Part shown: piece by piece, positions 1 to 9,054 of the stretch
Position numbering within the stretch: the first letter of the stretch is position 1
Layout: each line of letters opens with the position of its first letter
Source: Sphingopyxis italica
GTDB taxonomy: Bacteria; Pseudomonadota; Alphaproteobacteria; Sphingomonadales; Sphingomonadaceae
Assembly (NCBI RefSeq): GCF_011926545.1
Contig: NZ_JAATIT010000001.1
Location: 62,001 to 126,000, forward strand
Length of the DNA: 64,000 bases
Direction: 5' to 3'
The notes under the pieces: generated by a model
Database searches by the model: none
What the model was told of the DNA's origin: nothing
Seen by the model: only the letters and a program-made list of their open reading frames with translations
Position numbers and translations under genes: made by a program

Positions 1-1
1 A

Positions 2-214
2 CCCGAGGAGATCCTCGGGCGCTGCCTGTCGATCTATCAGGCGGTGACCTTCGGCGCGATGGCGCTCGGCGCCTATACGCTCGGGCTGGTCGCCGACCTC
101 AGCAGCTTGCCCGCGGCGATCCTCGGCTCCGCCGGCTGGCTTCTGCTCTCCGCGCTCGTGCTGCGCTTCGTCGCGCCCATGCCGCGCCGCGACGAGGGCC
201 GCTTGCTGCCCTGA
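2..214 (+). CDS. MFS transporter, C-terminal fragment
   Basis: This is the last 70 codons of a gene that starts before the window. The frame reads PEEILGRCLS at the edge and ends in RRDEGRLLP followed by TGA at 212-214. Two hydrophobic stretches separated by a short loop (FGAMALGAYTLGLVADL and the AAILGSAGWLLLSALVLRFV region) look like the last two helices of a major facilitator transporter of the EntS/MFS_3 exporter type. The 3' end lies four bases from the stop of the convergent HxlR gene. The family assignment rests only on this tail, so the substrate cannot be inferred. Confidence 0.6.
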   Translation, partial: PEEILGRCLSIYQAVTFGAMALGAYTLGLVADLSSLPAAILGSAGWLLLSALVLRFVAPMPRRDEGRLLP

Positions 215-217
215 GCG

Positions 218-1150
218 TCATCCCGCCCCTTCGATCGTGAAGCGGCTGTTCGACAGCTCGAGTTCGTCGCCGCAATGGCTGCACGCCGCGACCATGTGGA
301 GGTCGTGGCCGCACGGGCGATGCGTCAGCAACACCGGCGGCCCGCGCTCGTCGGAAAACCATTTATCGCCCCATTGCAACAGCGCGAGCAGGACGGGATA
401 AAGATCGCGGCCCTTGGCGGTCAGGCGATATTCGACCCGGTCGGCGTGGCTCGAATAGGGCACGGTTTTCAAAATGCCCTGTCGCACGAGCCGTTCGAGG
501 CGGCCGGTCAATATGTTCGTCGCCATCAGCGTATCGCGCTGGATGTCGTCGAAGCGATTGATGTGCGTGAACATCGCGCGGACGACGAGCGTCGCCCAGC
601 GATCGCCGAACAGCTCGATCATCGTATCGACGAGCGGGCGGCCGCCGGGACGGCCTGCGCCGACCTCGCCGTTGAAGCGGCGGCGCTCGTAATGCGGAAC
701 GACCTGCGCGAGCCCCGGCCCCTCGCGCCAGTCGACGTCGCGCGGGTCGATCTCGGCGTGGCAATGCGCACATGCGGGCACCGGTTCGGTCGCATGGCCG
801 CAGGTGGCGTGGTGGAGCCGGACCTGGAAATCACGGCTGTCGGCTTCCCACTCATGCTGCCAGCGCAGCATCATCAGGCCGTTCGGGAACTGGTCGCGAC
901 CCTTTTGGGTGAGCACATAATGAAAGCCGCGCCCACCCTTCTTGGGCACCTTGGCGAGACAGTCCTCTTCGACGAGCTTCTTGAGCCGGCCGTTGACCAC
1001 CGAGCGCGCGAGGCCGGTGCGCGCGACGAATTCGTCGAAGCTGTGAATGCCAAGGAATGCCTGTTCCATGAGCAAGAGGACGGGCACGTCGCCGACGATA
1101 TCGAGCGCGCGCCAGATCGAGCAGGCTCTGATGGTGCGGTCGTGTTTCAA
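218..1150 (-). CDS. Tandem HxlR-type transcriptional regulator
   Basis: The 310-residue protein contains two HxlR-like winged-helix modules in one chain, roughly residues 1-150 and 160-310. Each has the HxlR pattern: start of helix 1 (IWRALDIVGD; MIELFGDRWATLVVRAMF), recognition region (ARSVVNGRLKKLVEED; ATNILTGRLERLVRQG) and a wing ending in Y-x-LT-x-KGRD. HxlR proteins are normally single-domain, about 110-150 residues, and dimerise; this one may be a covalent dimer. Each half ends with a similar Cys/His cluster (CGH...ACAHC and CGH...ACSHC) that could bind a metal. It sits downstream of, and on the same strand as, the TBDR gene, and close to the dioxygenase/thiolase operon, so it may regulate that module; this is inference from position. 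Confidence 0.85.
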   Translation of the reverse strand: MKHDRTIRACSIWRALDIVGDVPVLLLMEQAFLGIHSFDEFVARTGLARSVVNGRLKKLVEEDCLAKVPKKGGRGFHYVLTQKGRDQFPNGLMMLRWQHEWEADSRDFQVRLHHATCGHATEPVPACAHCHAEIDPRDVDWREGPGLAQVVPHYERRRFNGEVGAGRPGGRPLVDTMIELFGDRWATLVVRAMFTHINRFDDIQRDTLMATNILTGRLERLVRQGILKTVPYSSHADRVEYRLTAKGRDLYPVLLALLQWGDKWFSDERGPPVLLTHRPCGHDLHMVAACSHCGDELELSNSRFTIEGAG

Positions 1151-1171
1151 AGGCTACCCCGGCTCCATACG

Positions 1172-1197
1172 GTCATCCCGGCTTTCGCCGGGATGAC
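1172..1197. repeat. Short hairpin repeat between genes
   Basis: A perfect inverted repeat, GTCATCCCGGC / GCCGGGATGAC, with a 4-base TTTC loop lies between the TBDR stop and the HxlR start. The same arm sequence recurs at 53486-53500 and 53579-53594, so it is a dispersed repeat of this genome rather than a local operator. It could also end transcription from the TBDR gene, but there is no T-tract. Confidence 0.75.
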
Positions 1198-1251
1198 GTC
1201 TTTAGGACAAAGCCCGCCGGAATTGAAACGGCATTCGACGCGCTCGGTCCG

Positions 1252-3552
1252 TCAGAAACGGCCCGTCAACTGCACCGCGATCGTACGCGGGCGGTCGACG
1301 ATGCCATTATAGGCGTTGCCCGCATTGCCGGTGATCGTGGTCGCGAGCGGCATCGAGCTCCCCGTTTGCAGGATGCGCTGGTTGGTAAGGTTGCGGCCGA
1401 TCAGCGCGACCTCCCAGCGATCGTCGACCTCGGCCAGTGCGAGGCGCGCGCCGAGCTTCACATAGCCGTCCTGGTGCGTACGCGGGTCGAGGTTCGCCGC
1501 GGCGATATAGGAGGAGGAGAAGTCGGCATTGACGTTGAACGCGACCTTCATGTCGCTCGTCACCGGCGTGGTGTAATCGACATTGAGGTTGCCCGACCAT
1601 TTGGGGCTCAATGCGTTGCGCTTGCCCGAATAGTCGCAGAAGCCGTTCGCGCCCGGCGTCTGCAGATAATAGCATTGCCCGTCGGTGAAGTTGCTGAACT
1701 TGAAGTCGAGATAGGCGACCGCGCCGCTGACCGTCAGCCCGGGCGCGAGCGCGGCGCGGAAGTCGGCCTCGACCCCCTGCGTGCGCGCTTCGGCGGCGTT
1801 GCGGACGTTGAAGTTGAGCGTGCCGTCGAAGATATTGACCTGAAGATCCTTGTAATCGGTGCGATAGACCGAGAGGTTGAACGCGACGTTGCGGCCCTTG
1901 TATTTGAGGCCGGCCTCGAAATTGTCGGCGCTTTCATCTTCGAATTCGAACGCGCCCGGCTTGGCGACGGTGGTCGAGGTCGGCAGCGAGTTCGACCGGA
2001 TGTCGAAGCCGCCCGCCTTGGTGCCTTTGGCGTAGGAAGCGTAGAGCATCAGGTCATCGGTCGCGTCATATTGGATGTTGACCATCGGATTGAAGCTGTC
2101 CTCGCTGATCTTGCCCGATATGCTGTGCGCTTCGATATTGAGCGCGCGGAACACCGCCGCGACGACCGGCGCGGGCGCGGTGCTGAGCGGTCCCTGCACG
2201 ATCGCGAGGCTACGACTGCCGCTCTTCTTCTCATGGTTGAAGCGCGCGCCCGCCGTAACGCGAAGCTGGTCGGTGACCGACAATTCGCCCTGCGCGAAAG
2301 CCGAGACCAGGTCCGATTTCTGCGCATAATCGCGGTCGTTGCTGGTATCGCCGAGCGCACTGAACGGCGGTCCCAGCGCGAGAAAGGTCGGGTTGAACAG
2401 GGTGAAGTCCTGAACGTCGAGCTTGGCGTGCTGATAATAGACACCCGCGATATAATTGAACGCCTCGCCGCCGGGCGACGCCAGCCGCAGTTCCTGACTG
2501 AACTGGCGATAATCTTCGCGCAAATTGGTGCCGTCGAGAAAGCTGATCCCCGAAAAATCGACGTCGACGATCTCGCGCGTCTTGTAATCGAGCAGCGACG
2601 AGACCGAGGTCAGCGTGTGCTCGCCGATTTCGAGGTCGGCGTTGAGCGTCGCGCCGAACACCTTGTTCTTGCTCTCATACCCATTGTCCTCGCGGACATA
2701 ATCGGGGTCGGTGCTGACGAAGAAGGGCCCCTGGAAGACGGCGTTATAATTGCCGACCGCGCCGAACACGTCGCGCGGCTGCCCCTTCATTTCGAAGTCG
2801 GCATATTCGAGTTTCAATTCGGCCGCGAACGGTCCCCCGCGATCGAGTTCGAGCTTGCCGCGAAAATAATATTCATCGACGTTCGGCTCGTTGCGATCGA
2901 GTTCCTGGTTGTAGAAATAGCCGTCCATCGAGCGGTGATAGCCGACGACGCGCGCCTCGATGCCGTCGCTGAGCGGTCCCGACAGCACGCCGGTGAGCTG
3001 GAATTCCTTGTGGTTGAATTCATAGAGGCCCGACACCGAGCCTTCGAACTCGTCGGTCGGGCTGCGCGTCGTGATGTTGACCGCGCCCGCGATCGCATTT
3101 TTGCCGAACAAGGTCGGCTGGGGCCCGCGCAGCACTTCAACGCGCTCCATGTCGACGAGCGGCAGGCGCGACAGCTGGTCGCGGCCGTAATAGACGCCGT
3201 CGACGAACATCGCGACCGACTGTTCGAAACCCTTGTTGTCGCCCGAGGCGATGCCGCGGATCGCGATGCGGTTGGCGATCGCGGTCTGAGTGATCTTGAG
3301 GTTCGGCACCGACGAGGAGATTTGTTCGAGATTGGTCTGGCCATAGCTTTCGACCTGCTTGCCGCTGACCGCCGAGATCGAGATCGGCACGTCGGAGAGA
3401 CCCTCGGCGCGTTTTTGCGCGGTGACGATGATTTCTTCGAGCCCGCCCTGATCCTTGTTAGCACTCTCGGCGGACGCGGCATCCTGTGCGGAAGCAATTC
3501 CCGGCGTAGCGAGCGCACTCGCGGCGAACAGCACGGCAAAGCTGGTCTTCAT
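1252..3552 (-). CDS. TonB-dependent receptor next to dioxygenase operon
   Basis: The protein of about 766 residues begins with a signal peptide (MKTSFAVLFAASALATPGIASA). A TonB-box/plug segment follows (EEIIVTAQKRAEGLSDVPIS, then VEVLRGPQPTLFGKNAIAGAVNI), then a long beta-barrel ending in QLTGRF with a terminal Phe, as expected for BAM insertion. I chose the ATG at 3552 because a GGGAGGGAGA ribosome binding site lies just upstream and the signal peptide starts there; seven extra codons upstream look spurious. The plug resembles the large family of sphingomonad receptors tied to aromatic, terpenoid or siderophore uptake. It is divergent from the nitronate monooxygenase/dioxygenase operon with 115 bp between starts, so it probably imports the substrate of that pathway. 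Confidence 0.9.
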   Translation of the reverse strand: MKTSFAVLFAASALATPGIASAQDAASAESANKDQGGLEEIIVTAQKRAEGLSDVPISISAVSGKQVESYGQTNLEQISSSVPNLKITQTAIANRIAIRGIASGDNKGFEQSVAMFVDGVYYGRDQLSRLPLVDMERVEVLRGPQPTLFGKNAIAGAVNITTRSPTDEFEGSVSGLYEFNHKEFQLTGVLSGPLSDGIEARVVGYHRSMDGYFYNQELDRNEPNVDEYYFRGKLELDRGGPFAAELKLEYADFEMKGQPRDVFGAVGNYNAVFQGPFFVSTDPDYVREDNGYESKNKVFGATLNADLEIGEHTLTSVSSLLDYKTREIVDVDFSGISFLDGTNLREDYRQFSQELRLASPGGEAFNYIAGVYYQHAKLDVQDFTLFNPTFLALGPPFSALGDTSNDRDYAQKSDLVSAFAQGELSVTDQLRVTAGARFNHEKKSGSRSLAIVQGPLSTAPAPVVAAVFRALNIEAHSISGKISEDSFNPMVNIQYDATDDLMLYASYAKGTKAGGFDIRSNSLPTSTTVAKPGAFEFEDESADNFEAGLKYKGRNVAFNLSVYRTDYKDLQVNIFDGTLNFNVRNAAEARTQGVEADFRAALAPGLTVSGAVAYLDFKFSNFTDGQCYYLQTPGANGFCDYSGKRNALSPKWSGNLNVDYTTPVTSDMKVAFNVNADFSSSYIAAANLDPRTHQDGYVKLGARLALAEVDDRWEVALIGRNLTNQRILQTGSSMPLATTITGNAGNAYNGIVDRPRTIAVQLTGRF

Positions 3553-3605
3553 AATCTCTCTCCCTCCCACCATCGTCGGGTTTGCCCCGCGATGTTTTTC
3601 TGGCC

Positions 3606-3634
3606 TTGCGACTCTTATCGTCTTTAAGTATCGT
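3606..3634 (+). promoter_or_regulatory. Candidate sigma70 promoter of the dioxygenase operon
   Basis: TTGCGA (3606-3611) and TATCGT (3629-3634) are separated by 17 bases and lie 34 bases before the GTG start of the first operon gene. The match is moderate, and the region is shared with the divergent TBDR gene. Confidence 0.35.
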
Positions 3635-3667
3635 TATGCAAGTGAGATAATTCAGGAGAGCACAACA

Positions 3668-4636
3668 GTGCCGAAAAACGGCCTTCCACGAGCGTTGACG
3701 CGCAATTTGCGGCTGCCGGCAATCGCCGCGCCGATGTTCCTCGTCTCGGGTCCCGAAATGGTGATCGCCGCATCGCGCTCGGGCGTGATCGGCAGCTTTC
3801 CATCGCCCAATGCGCGGACGTCGGCCGACCTCGATGATTGGGTGAGCCGGATCGACGCGGCGCTGTCGAACGATCCCGAAGCTGCGGCGTGGGCGGTCAA
3901 CCTTGTCGTCCATCCGTCGAATAGCCGCCTGCCAGAAGACCTCGCCTGCGTCGTGCGCCACAAGGTGCCGCTGGTGATTACCGCGCTCGGCAGTCCGGCG
4001 CGCGTCGTCGAGGAAATCCATGCCTATGGCGGACTGGTGTTCGCCGACGTCAATTCGGTCGGCTTCGCGCGCAAGGCAGCTACCGCCGGGGTCGACGGGC
4101 TCGTGCTCGTCGCTGCGGGCGCGGGCGGGCATACCGGCGCAACCGCAGGTTTCGCCTTCGTGGAAGAAGTACGGCAGTTCTGGGACGGGCCGCTCGTTCT
4201 CGGCGGCGCGATCTCGACCGGCCATGCGGTCCGCGCCGCCGAAATTCTGGGAGCCGATCTCGCTTATCTTGGAACCTCGCTGATCGCCTGCGCCGAAAGC
4301 ATGGCCGTGCCGGCGTATAAGGCGATGGTCGTCGCGGCGGGCGCCGAGGACATTGTGCCTTCAAAAGGTATCACCGGTGTGACCGCCAACTGGTTGAAAT
4401 CGAGCCTGATCGCCGCGGGCTATAACCCCGCAAACATGCCCGAGGACAAGCGGCCGAATTTCTCGGACGCGCAGGACGATGCGAAGGCGTGGAAAAATGT
4501 CTGGTCCGCCGGACAGGGCGTCGGCGCGGTTCGCGGCATCGAGCCTGTTGCGGATATCGTTTCCCGACTCGTTAGAGAATATGATGCGGCCGCAACGCGG
4601 CCGCGCTTTGCCCCCACCGAAGGAGTCATCGCATGA
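3668..4636 (+). CDS. Nitronate monooxygenase-like flavoprotein
   Basis: The 322-residue protein has the TIM-barrel FMN-dependent nitronate monooxygenase (2-nitropropane dioxygenase) layout. It shows an N-terminal LRLPAIAAPMFLVSGPEMV segment, the GAGGHTG motif with the conserved His (about residue 155), and the phosphate-binding region LGGAISTGHAVRAAEILGADLAYLGT. I take the GTG at 3668 as start because AGGAGAG lies 9 bases upstream; in-frame codons further upstream run through the promoter. It is the first gene of a five-gene operon and its stop overlaps the next start (ATGA). Members of this family also act as enoyl reductases or other flavoenzymes, so nitronate oxidation should not be taken as the actual role here. 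Confidence 0.85.
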   Translation: MPKNGLPRALTRNLRLPAIAAPMFLVSGPEMVIAASRSGVIGSFPSPNARTSADLDDWVSRIDAALSNDPEAAAWAVNLVVHPSNSRLPEDLACVVRHKVPLVITALGSPARVVEEIHAYGGLVFADVNSVGFARKAATAGVDGLVLVAAGAGGHTGATAGFAFVEEVRQFWDGPLVLGGAISTGHAVRAAEILGADLAYLGTSLIACAESMAVPAYKAMVVAAGAEDIVPSKGITGVTANWLKSSLIAAGYNPANMPEDKRPNFSDAQDDAKAWKNVWSAGQGVGAVRGIEPVADIVSRLVREYDAAATRPRFAPTEGVIA

Positions 4637-6129
4637 CCGCCGAACTCGTCGAAACGATCCGGACCACGATCGAGCCGAATGACCACCCCTATATGAAGGA
4701 CGCGTGGCGTCCGACGTACAATGAGTGGAACGCGATCTTCGCCGATGGCGATGCCGAGGTCATCGGCAATATCCCGACCGACATCGACGGTGTTTATGTA
4801 CGCACCGGCGAAAACCAAATCCACGAGCCGATCGGCCGCTATCATCCTTTCGACGGCGACGGTTTCATCCATGCGATAAGCTTCAAGGACGGCCGCGCGA
4901 GCTATCGCAGCCGCTTCGTTCGCACCAAGGGGTTCGAGGCCGAAAAGGAAGCAGGCCGCTCGCTGTGGGCGGGGCTAATGGAGCCGCCGCACAAATCGAC
5001 GCGCCACGGCTGGGGCGCGCAGGAGTGGCTGAAGGATTCAAGCTCGACCGACGTCGCGATCCATGCGGGCAAGATCATCTCGACCTTCTACCAGTGCGGC
5101 GAGGCGTACCGGCTCGACCCCTTCACACTCGAACAGTTCGGCACCGAAAGCTGGGTACCGCTCGACGGGATTTCGGCGCATTGCAAGGTCGACCTCGCGA
5201 CCGGCGAGCTGATGTTCTTCAACTATTCGAAGCACGCGCCCTACATGCACTATGGCGTCGTGGGCGCGGACAACCGGCTGAAGCATTATATCCCCGTCCC
5301 GCTCGCCGGCCCGCGGCTGCCGCACGACATGGCGTTCACCGAAAATTACACGATCCTCAACGACATGCCGCTCTACTGGAACGAGGAGCTGCTCGAGCGG
5401 AACCTGCACGTCGTCCAGTTCCATCCCGACGAAAAGACGCGCTTCGCGATCATCCCGCGGCACGGCCAGCCCGAGGACATCCGCTGGTTTACGGCCGAGG
5501 CGACTTACACGCTGCACTGGCTCAACGCGTGGGAGGAAGGAGACGAGATCATCCTCGACGGCTATTATCAGGAAGAGCCGATGCCGAAGTCCTATCCCAA
5601 TGCCCCAGAGGGCTTGGAGCGGATGATGGCCTATCTCGACCAAGGGCTGCTCAAGCCGCGCCTTCACCGCTGGCGCTTCAATTTGAAGACCGGCGAGACG
5701 AGAGAAGAGCGGCTCGACGACCGCGACCTCGAATTCGGCATGTTCAACCACCGCTATGCGGGCAAGCCCTATCGCTACGCGTACAGCGCGATCCCCGAGC
5801 CGGGCTGGTTCCTGTTCCGCGGGCTGGTCAAACACGACCTGAATGCTGGCACCAGCGAATCCTATGAATTCGGTCCCGGCCGCTTCGGCAGCGAGGCGCC
5901 CTTCGCGCCGCGCATCGACGCCAAGGACGAGGACGACGGCTATCTCGTCTCCTTCATCGCCGACCTCGAAACCGACCGCTCCGAATGCGTGCTGATCGAC
6001 GCGAAGAATGTTGCGGCAGGACCGGTGTGCCGGATCATCCTGCCCGAACGCATCTGCTCGGGCACGCACACGGTCTGGGCGAACGGCGACGATATCGGCA
6101 TGGGTGCAAACTGCGTGCTGGCCACCTGA
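4633..6129 (+). CDS. Carotenoid/lignostilbene cleavage dioxygenase
   Basis: This 498-residue protein belongs to the RPE65/carotenoid oxygenase family, which cleaves C=C double bonds with a non-haem Fe(II) held by four His. All four are visible: His183 (GISAHCKVD), His231 (RLPHDMAF), His295 (LHWLNAWEEGDE, where the NAWEE part is also typical) and His479 (CSGTHTVWA). The N-terminus has the usual N-x-P-T-DIDGVYVRTGENQ start of the seven-bladed propeller and the FDGDGFIHA motif. There is no signal peptide, so it is cytosolic. Bacterial relatives cleave stilbenes, isoeugenol-type phenylpropenes or apocarotenoids; the sequence does not decide between them. The following CoA ligase and thiolases suggest that a cleavage product is activated to a CoA ester and shortened. 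Confidence 0.92.
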   Translation: MTAELVETIRTTIEPNDHPYMKDAWRPTYNEWNAIFADGDAEVIGNIPTDIDGVYVRTGENQIHEPIGRYHPFDGDGFIHAISFKDGRASYRSRFVRTKGFEAEKEAGRSLWAGLMEPPHKSTRHGWGAQEWLKDSSSTDVAIHAGKIISTFYQCGEAYRLDPFTLEQFGTESWVPLDGISAHCKVDLATGELMFFNYSKHAPYMHYGVVGADNRLKHYIPVPLAGPRLPHDMAFTENYTILNDMPLYWNEELLERNLHVVQFHPDEKTRFAIIPRHGQPEDIRWFTAEATYTLHWLNAWEEGDEIILDGYYQEEPMPKSYPNAPEGLERMMAYLDQGLLKPRLHRWRFNLKTGETREERLDDRDLEFGMFNHRYAGKPYRYAYSAIPEPGWFLFRGLVKHDLNAGTSESYEFGPGRFGSEAPFAPRIDAKDEDDGYLVSFIADLETDRSECVLIDAKNVAAGPVCRIILPERICSGTHTVWANGDDIGMGANCVLAT

Positions 6130-6130
6130 G

Positions 6131-7822
6131 ATGATCGTCGCGGGAGAGGATAAAAGGCGGCGACATCGGGAGAGCGGCTGGTGGGGCGACGAGACGTTCG
6201 CCAGCCTGTTCGCGGCCAATGCGACGGCGCATCCCGAACGGCTCTCGCTGGTAGATGCGCCGAACCGCGATGACTTCGCCTTCGGCGAACCGCAGCGGCT
6301 GAGCTATGCCGAGCTGGCGGCCGAGATCGACCGGCTCGCGGGGGCGCTCGTGAAGGCGGGGATCGGCAAGGACGATGTGATGCTCGTCCAGCTTCCCAAC
6401 ATCAGCGAGTTCGTCGCGCTCTATTTCGCCGCCGCGAAGATCGGCGCGGTCCTTAGCCCCGCGGCGGTGCAGTATCGCAGCCATGAATTGAAGGGCATGA
6501 TCGGCGTCGTCGAACCTAAGGCGTTCGTATGCGCGACCGCGGTCAAGGGCTGCGACCATGTCGGCGTCGCGGCGCCCCTGCTCGATGGCATCGCTCTAAT
6601 GACCTTCGGCCCCGATGCGCCCGCAGATTCGCTCGATCTCTCGACAGCGGAGGGCGACGCCGATGCGCTCGCCGCGCATGTCGCGGCCAACCCGGTCGAT
6701 GCCGACGATCTCTTCACCATCTGCTGGACCTCAGGCACCACCGGCGTTCCCAAGGGCGTGCCGCGCAGCCATAACCACTGGATCGCTGTGGCCGGCGCGG
6801 GTTACGAGGCGATGAAGGTCGGGCCGGGCGATGTTCTGCTCAACCCCTTCCCGCTGATCAACATGGCGAGCATCGGCGGCATCACCATGTGCTGGCTGAC
6901 CAGCGCGGGGACGATGGTGCTCCACCATCCGTTCGACCCCGGCGTCTACCTCAAGCAAATCGCGACCGAACGGCCGAGCCTGACGATCGCGCCCCCCGCG
7001 GTGCTCAACATGCTGCTGCAGAATGAGGCGCTGCTCGCGTCGGTCGACCTTTCGAGCCTGCGCGTCATCGCGTCGGGCTCGGCGCCGCTCGCGCCTGCGA
7101 TGGTGCGCGATTTCCAGGAAAAACTCGGCATCATCATCGTCAACGTCTTCGGATCGAACGAGGGGATGAGCTTCATCACCGGCGAGGGCGACATGCCCGA
7201 CCCCGACAAACGCGCGAACCTCTTCCCGCGCCGCGGCACCTATCGGCGCCCCTATGGCGAAGGCCGCGCGCCCAACATCGAAAGCCGGCTCGTCCCGCCC
7301 GGCGGCGGCGATCCGATCGAAGCCGACGGCGTATCGGGCGAACTCCAGATTCGCGGGCCGACCTTGTTCGAGGGCTATCGCAACGCCCCCGACCGCACCG
7401 CCGAGGCCTTCACCGACGATGGCTGGTTCCGCACCGGCGACCTGTTCGAAATCGCCGAAGACGGCGACTTCTACCGCTTCGTCGGGCGCTGCAAGGATCT
7501 GATCATCCGCGGCGGGGTGAATATCTCACCCGAGGAGATCGACCAGTTGCTCGGCGGCCATCCGCTGCTCGCCGAGGCCTGCACCTTCTCGCTCCCCGAC
7601 CCGACGATGGGCGAGCGCATCGGCCTCGCCTATGTCCCGCGCGGCGCGGAGGATGTGGGGATCGGTGAGGTCACCGACTATCTACGCGGGCACGATCTCG
7701 CGGTGTTCAAACTGCCCGAGCGCCTGTTCCGCTTCGACGCGCTGCCGCGCAACGTTACCAACAAGGTCATGCGCAGCGAAGCGCGCGAACGGGCGCTCGC
7801 AACCCTCGAAAAGGAAGCCTGA
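6131..7822 (+). CDS. Acyl-CoA synthetase (AMP-binding)
   Basis: The 563-residue protein is an ANL-superfamily adenylate-forming CoA ligase. Visible motifs are the P-loop WTSGTTGVPKGV, GSNEGMS in place of the common YG-x-TE, GWFRTGDLFEIAEDGDFYRFVGR, the hinge KDLIIRGGVNISPEEID, and the C-terminal LPRNVTNKVMR, whose Lys normally catalyses adenylation. I chose the ATG at 6131, one base after the dioxygenase stop. It most resembles the cyclohexanecarboxylate/2,3-dihydroxybenzoate-type subgroup. It would turn a carboxylic acid into its CoA thioester before the thiolase steps encoded next. The substrate is unknown. Confidence 0.9.
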   Translation: MIVAGEDKRRRHRESGWWGDETFASLFAANATAHPERLSLVDAPNRDDFAFGEPQRLSYAELAAEIDRLAGALVKAGIGKDDVMLVQLPNISEFVALYFAAAKIGAVLSPAAVQYRSHELKGMIGVVEPKAFVCATAVKGCDHVGVAAPLLDGIALMTFGPDAPADSLDLSTAEGDADALAAHVAANPVDADDLFTICWTSGTTGVPKGVPRSHNHWIAVAGAGYEAMKVGPGDVLLNPFPLINMASIGGITMCWLTSAGTMVLHHPFDPGVYLKQIATERPSLTIAPPAVLNMLLQNEALLASVDLSSLRVIASGSAPLAPAMVRDFQEKLGIIIVNVFGSNEGMSFITGEGDMPDPDKRANLFPRRGTYRRPYGEGRAPNIESRLVPPGGGDPIEADGVSGELQIRGPTLFEGYRNAPDRTAEAFTDDGWFRTGDLFEIAEDGDFYRFVGRCKDLIIRGGVNISPEEIDQLLGGHPLLAEACTFSLPDPTMGERIGLAYVPRGAEDVGIGEVTDYLRGHDLAVFKLPERLFRFDALPRNVTNKVMRSEARERALATLEKEA

Positions 7823-7823
7823 T

Positions 7824-9053
7824 ATGGCAAAGGACGTCTTCATCCTCGGCGGCGCGCAGAGCGACTTTGCGCGCAATATGGAACGCGAGGGCGGCGGGCT
7901 GTTCGAGCTGTTCCGCGACGTCGCTGAAGCCGCCTTCGCCGCGACGGGCATCGAACCCAAGGAGGTCGAAACCGCCCACGTCGGCAATTTCGTCGGCGAG
8001 CTGTTTGCGGGGCAAGGCCAGCTCGGCGGCTTCTTCGGTCATGTCCACCCCGACCTCGCGGGCATCCCAGCCGCGCGCCACGAGGCCGCGTGCGCGTCGG
8101 GCAGCATCGCGATCCTCGCCGCCGCTGCCGAGATCGAGGCCGAACGCTACGGCCTCGCGCTCGTGCTCGGGATCGAGCTGATGCGCAACGTCCCCGGGCA
8201 GCGCGCCGCCGAATATCTCGGCGCCGCGGCGTGGGCGGGGCGCGAGGCGCAGGAGGCGCGCTACCTCTGGCCATACATGTTCGCGCGCGTTGCCGAGGAA
8301 TATGAGGAGCGCTTCGGGCTCGACCGCGCGCATCTGCGCGGGATTTCGGCGAATAATTTCGCCAACGCCAGGAAAAACCCCAACTCGCAGACGCGCGGCT
8401 GGGCGGTGACCGACGATCATCTGGGCGAGAATGACGAGGTCAATCCGTTGATCGAAGGGAGTTTGCGCAAGTCCGACTGCGGACAGGTCACCGACGGCGC
8501 CGCCGCGATCTTCCTCGCCTCGCGCGAGGTCGCCGAAGCCTATGCCAAGCGGCGCGGCATTTCGATCGACTCCATTCCGCGCATAAAAGGCTGGGGCCAC
8601 GCCACCGCGCCGCTGCTCTATTCGACCAAGGTTCGGGACAGCCGCGGCGGCGATTATGTCTTCCCGAGCGTGCGCAAGGCGATGATGGACGCCCTGCGCC
8701 GGGCGGAGATGCCCGACATCTATGCCTGCGACGGGGTCGAGGTGCATGACTGTTTTTCGATCACCGAATATATGGCGATCGATCATTTCGGGATCACCAA
8801 ACCGGGCGAAAGCTGGCGCGCGGTCGAGGACGGGACGATTGCCCTCGGCGGCAAGCTGCCGGTCAATCCGTCGGGCGGGCTGATCGGGCTCGGCCATCCC
8901 GTAGGTGCCACGGGGGTGCGGATGCTGCTCGACGGCTGGCGGCAGGTCACCGGAAATGCGGGAGACTATCAGGTCGAAGGCGCGCGAAACTTCGCGACCT
9001 TCAACGTCGGGGGCAGCGCGACGACGGCGGTCAGCTTCGTCGTCGGCACCTGA
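7824..9053 (+). CDS. Thiolase, SCP2/lipid-transfer type
   Basis: This 409-residue protein has a thiolase fold. The nucleophilic Cys90 lies in HEAACASGSIA and the catalytic His358 in GLGHPVGAT. The C-terminal end (ATFNVGGSATTAVSFVVG) has no Cys at the usual CxG position, which is characteristic of the SCP2-thiolase-like group and not of classical FadA/AtoB enzymes. The start lies one base after the CoA ligase stop, with AAGGAAG upstream. Such enzymes often work on bulky side chains (steroid or terpenoid acids), in some cases as part of a heteromeric complex. Together with the second thiolase just downstream it could form such a pair; this is inference. Confidence 0.85.
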   Translation: MAKDVFILGGAQSDFARNMEREGGGLFELFRDVAEAAFAATGIEPKEVETAHVGNFVGELFAGQGQLGGFFGHVHPDLAGIPAARHEAACASGSIAILAAAAEIEAERYGLALVLGIELMRNVPGQRAAEYLGAAAWAGREAQEARYLWPYMFARVAEEYEERFGLDRAHLRGISANNFANARKNPNSQTRGWAVTDDHLGENDEVNPLIEGSLRKSDCGQVTDGAAAIFLASREVAEAYAKRRGISIDSIPRIKGWGHATAPLLYSTKVRDSRGGDYVFPSVRKAMMDALRRAEMPDIYACDGVEVHDCFSITEYMAIDHFGITKPGESWRAVEDGTIALGGKLPVNPSGGLIGLGHPVGATGVRMLLDGWRQVTGNAGDYQVEGARNFATFNVGGSATTAVSFVVGT

Positions 9054-9054
9054 T

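Noticed and set aside
1366..3627. Long plus-strand frame opposite the first TBDR
   Set aside because: It lacks a ribosome binding site and any family motif, and its composition is that of a reverse-strand shadow.
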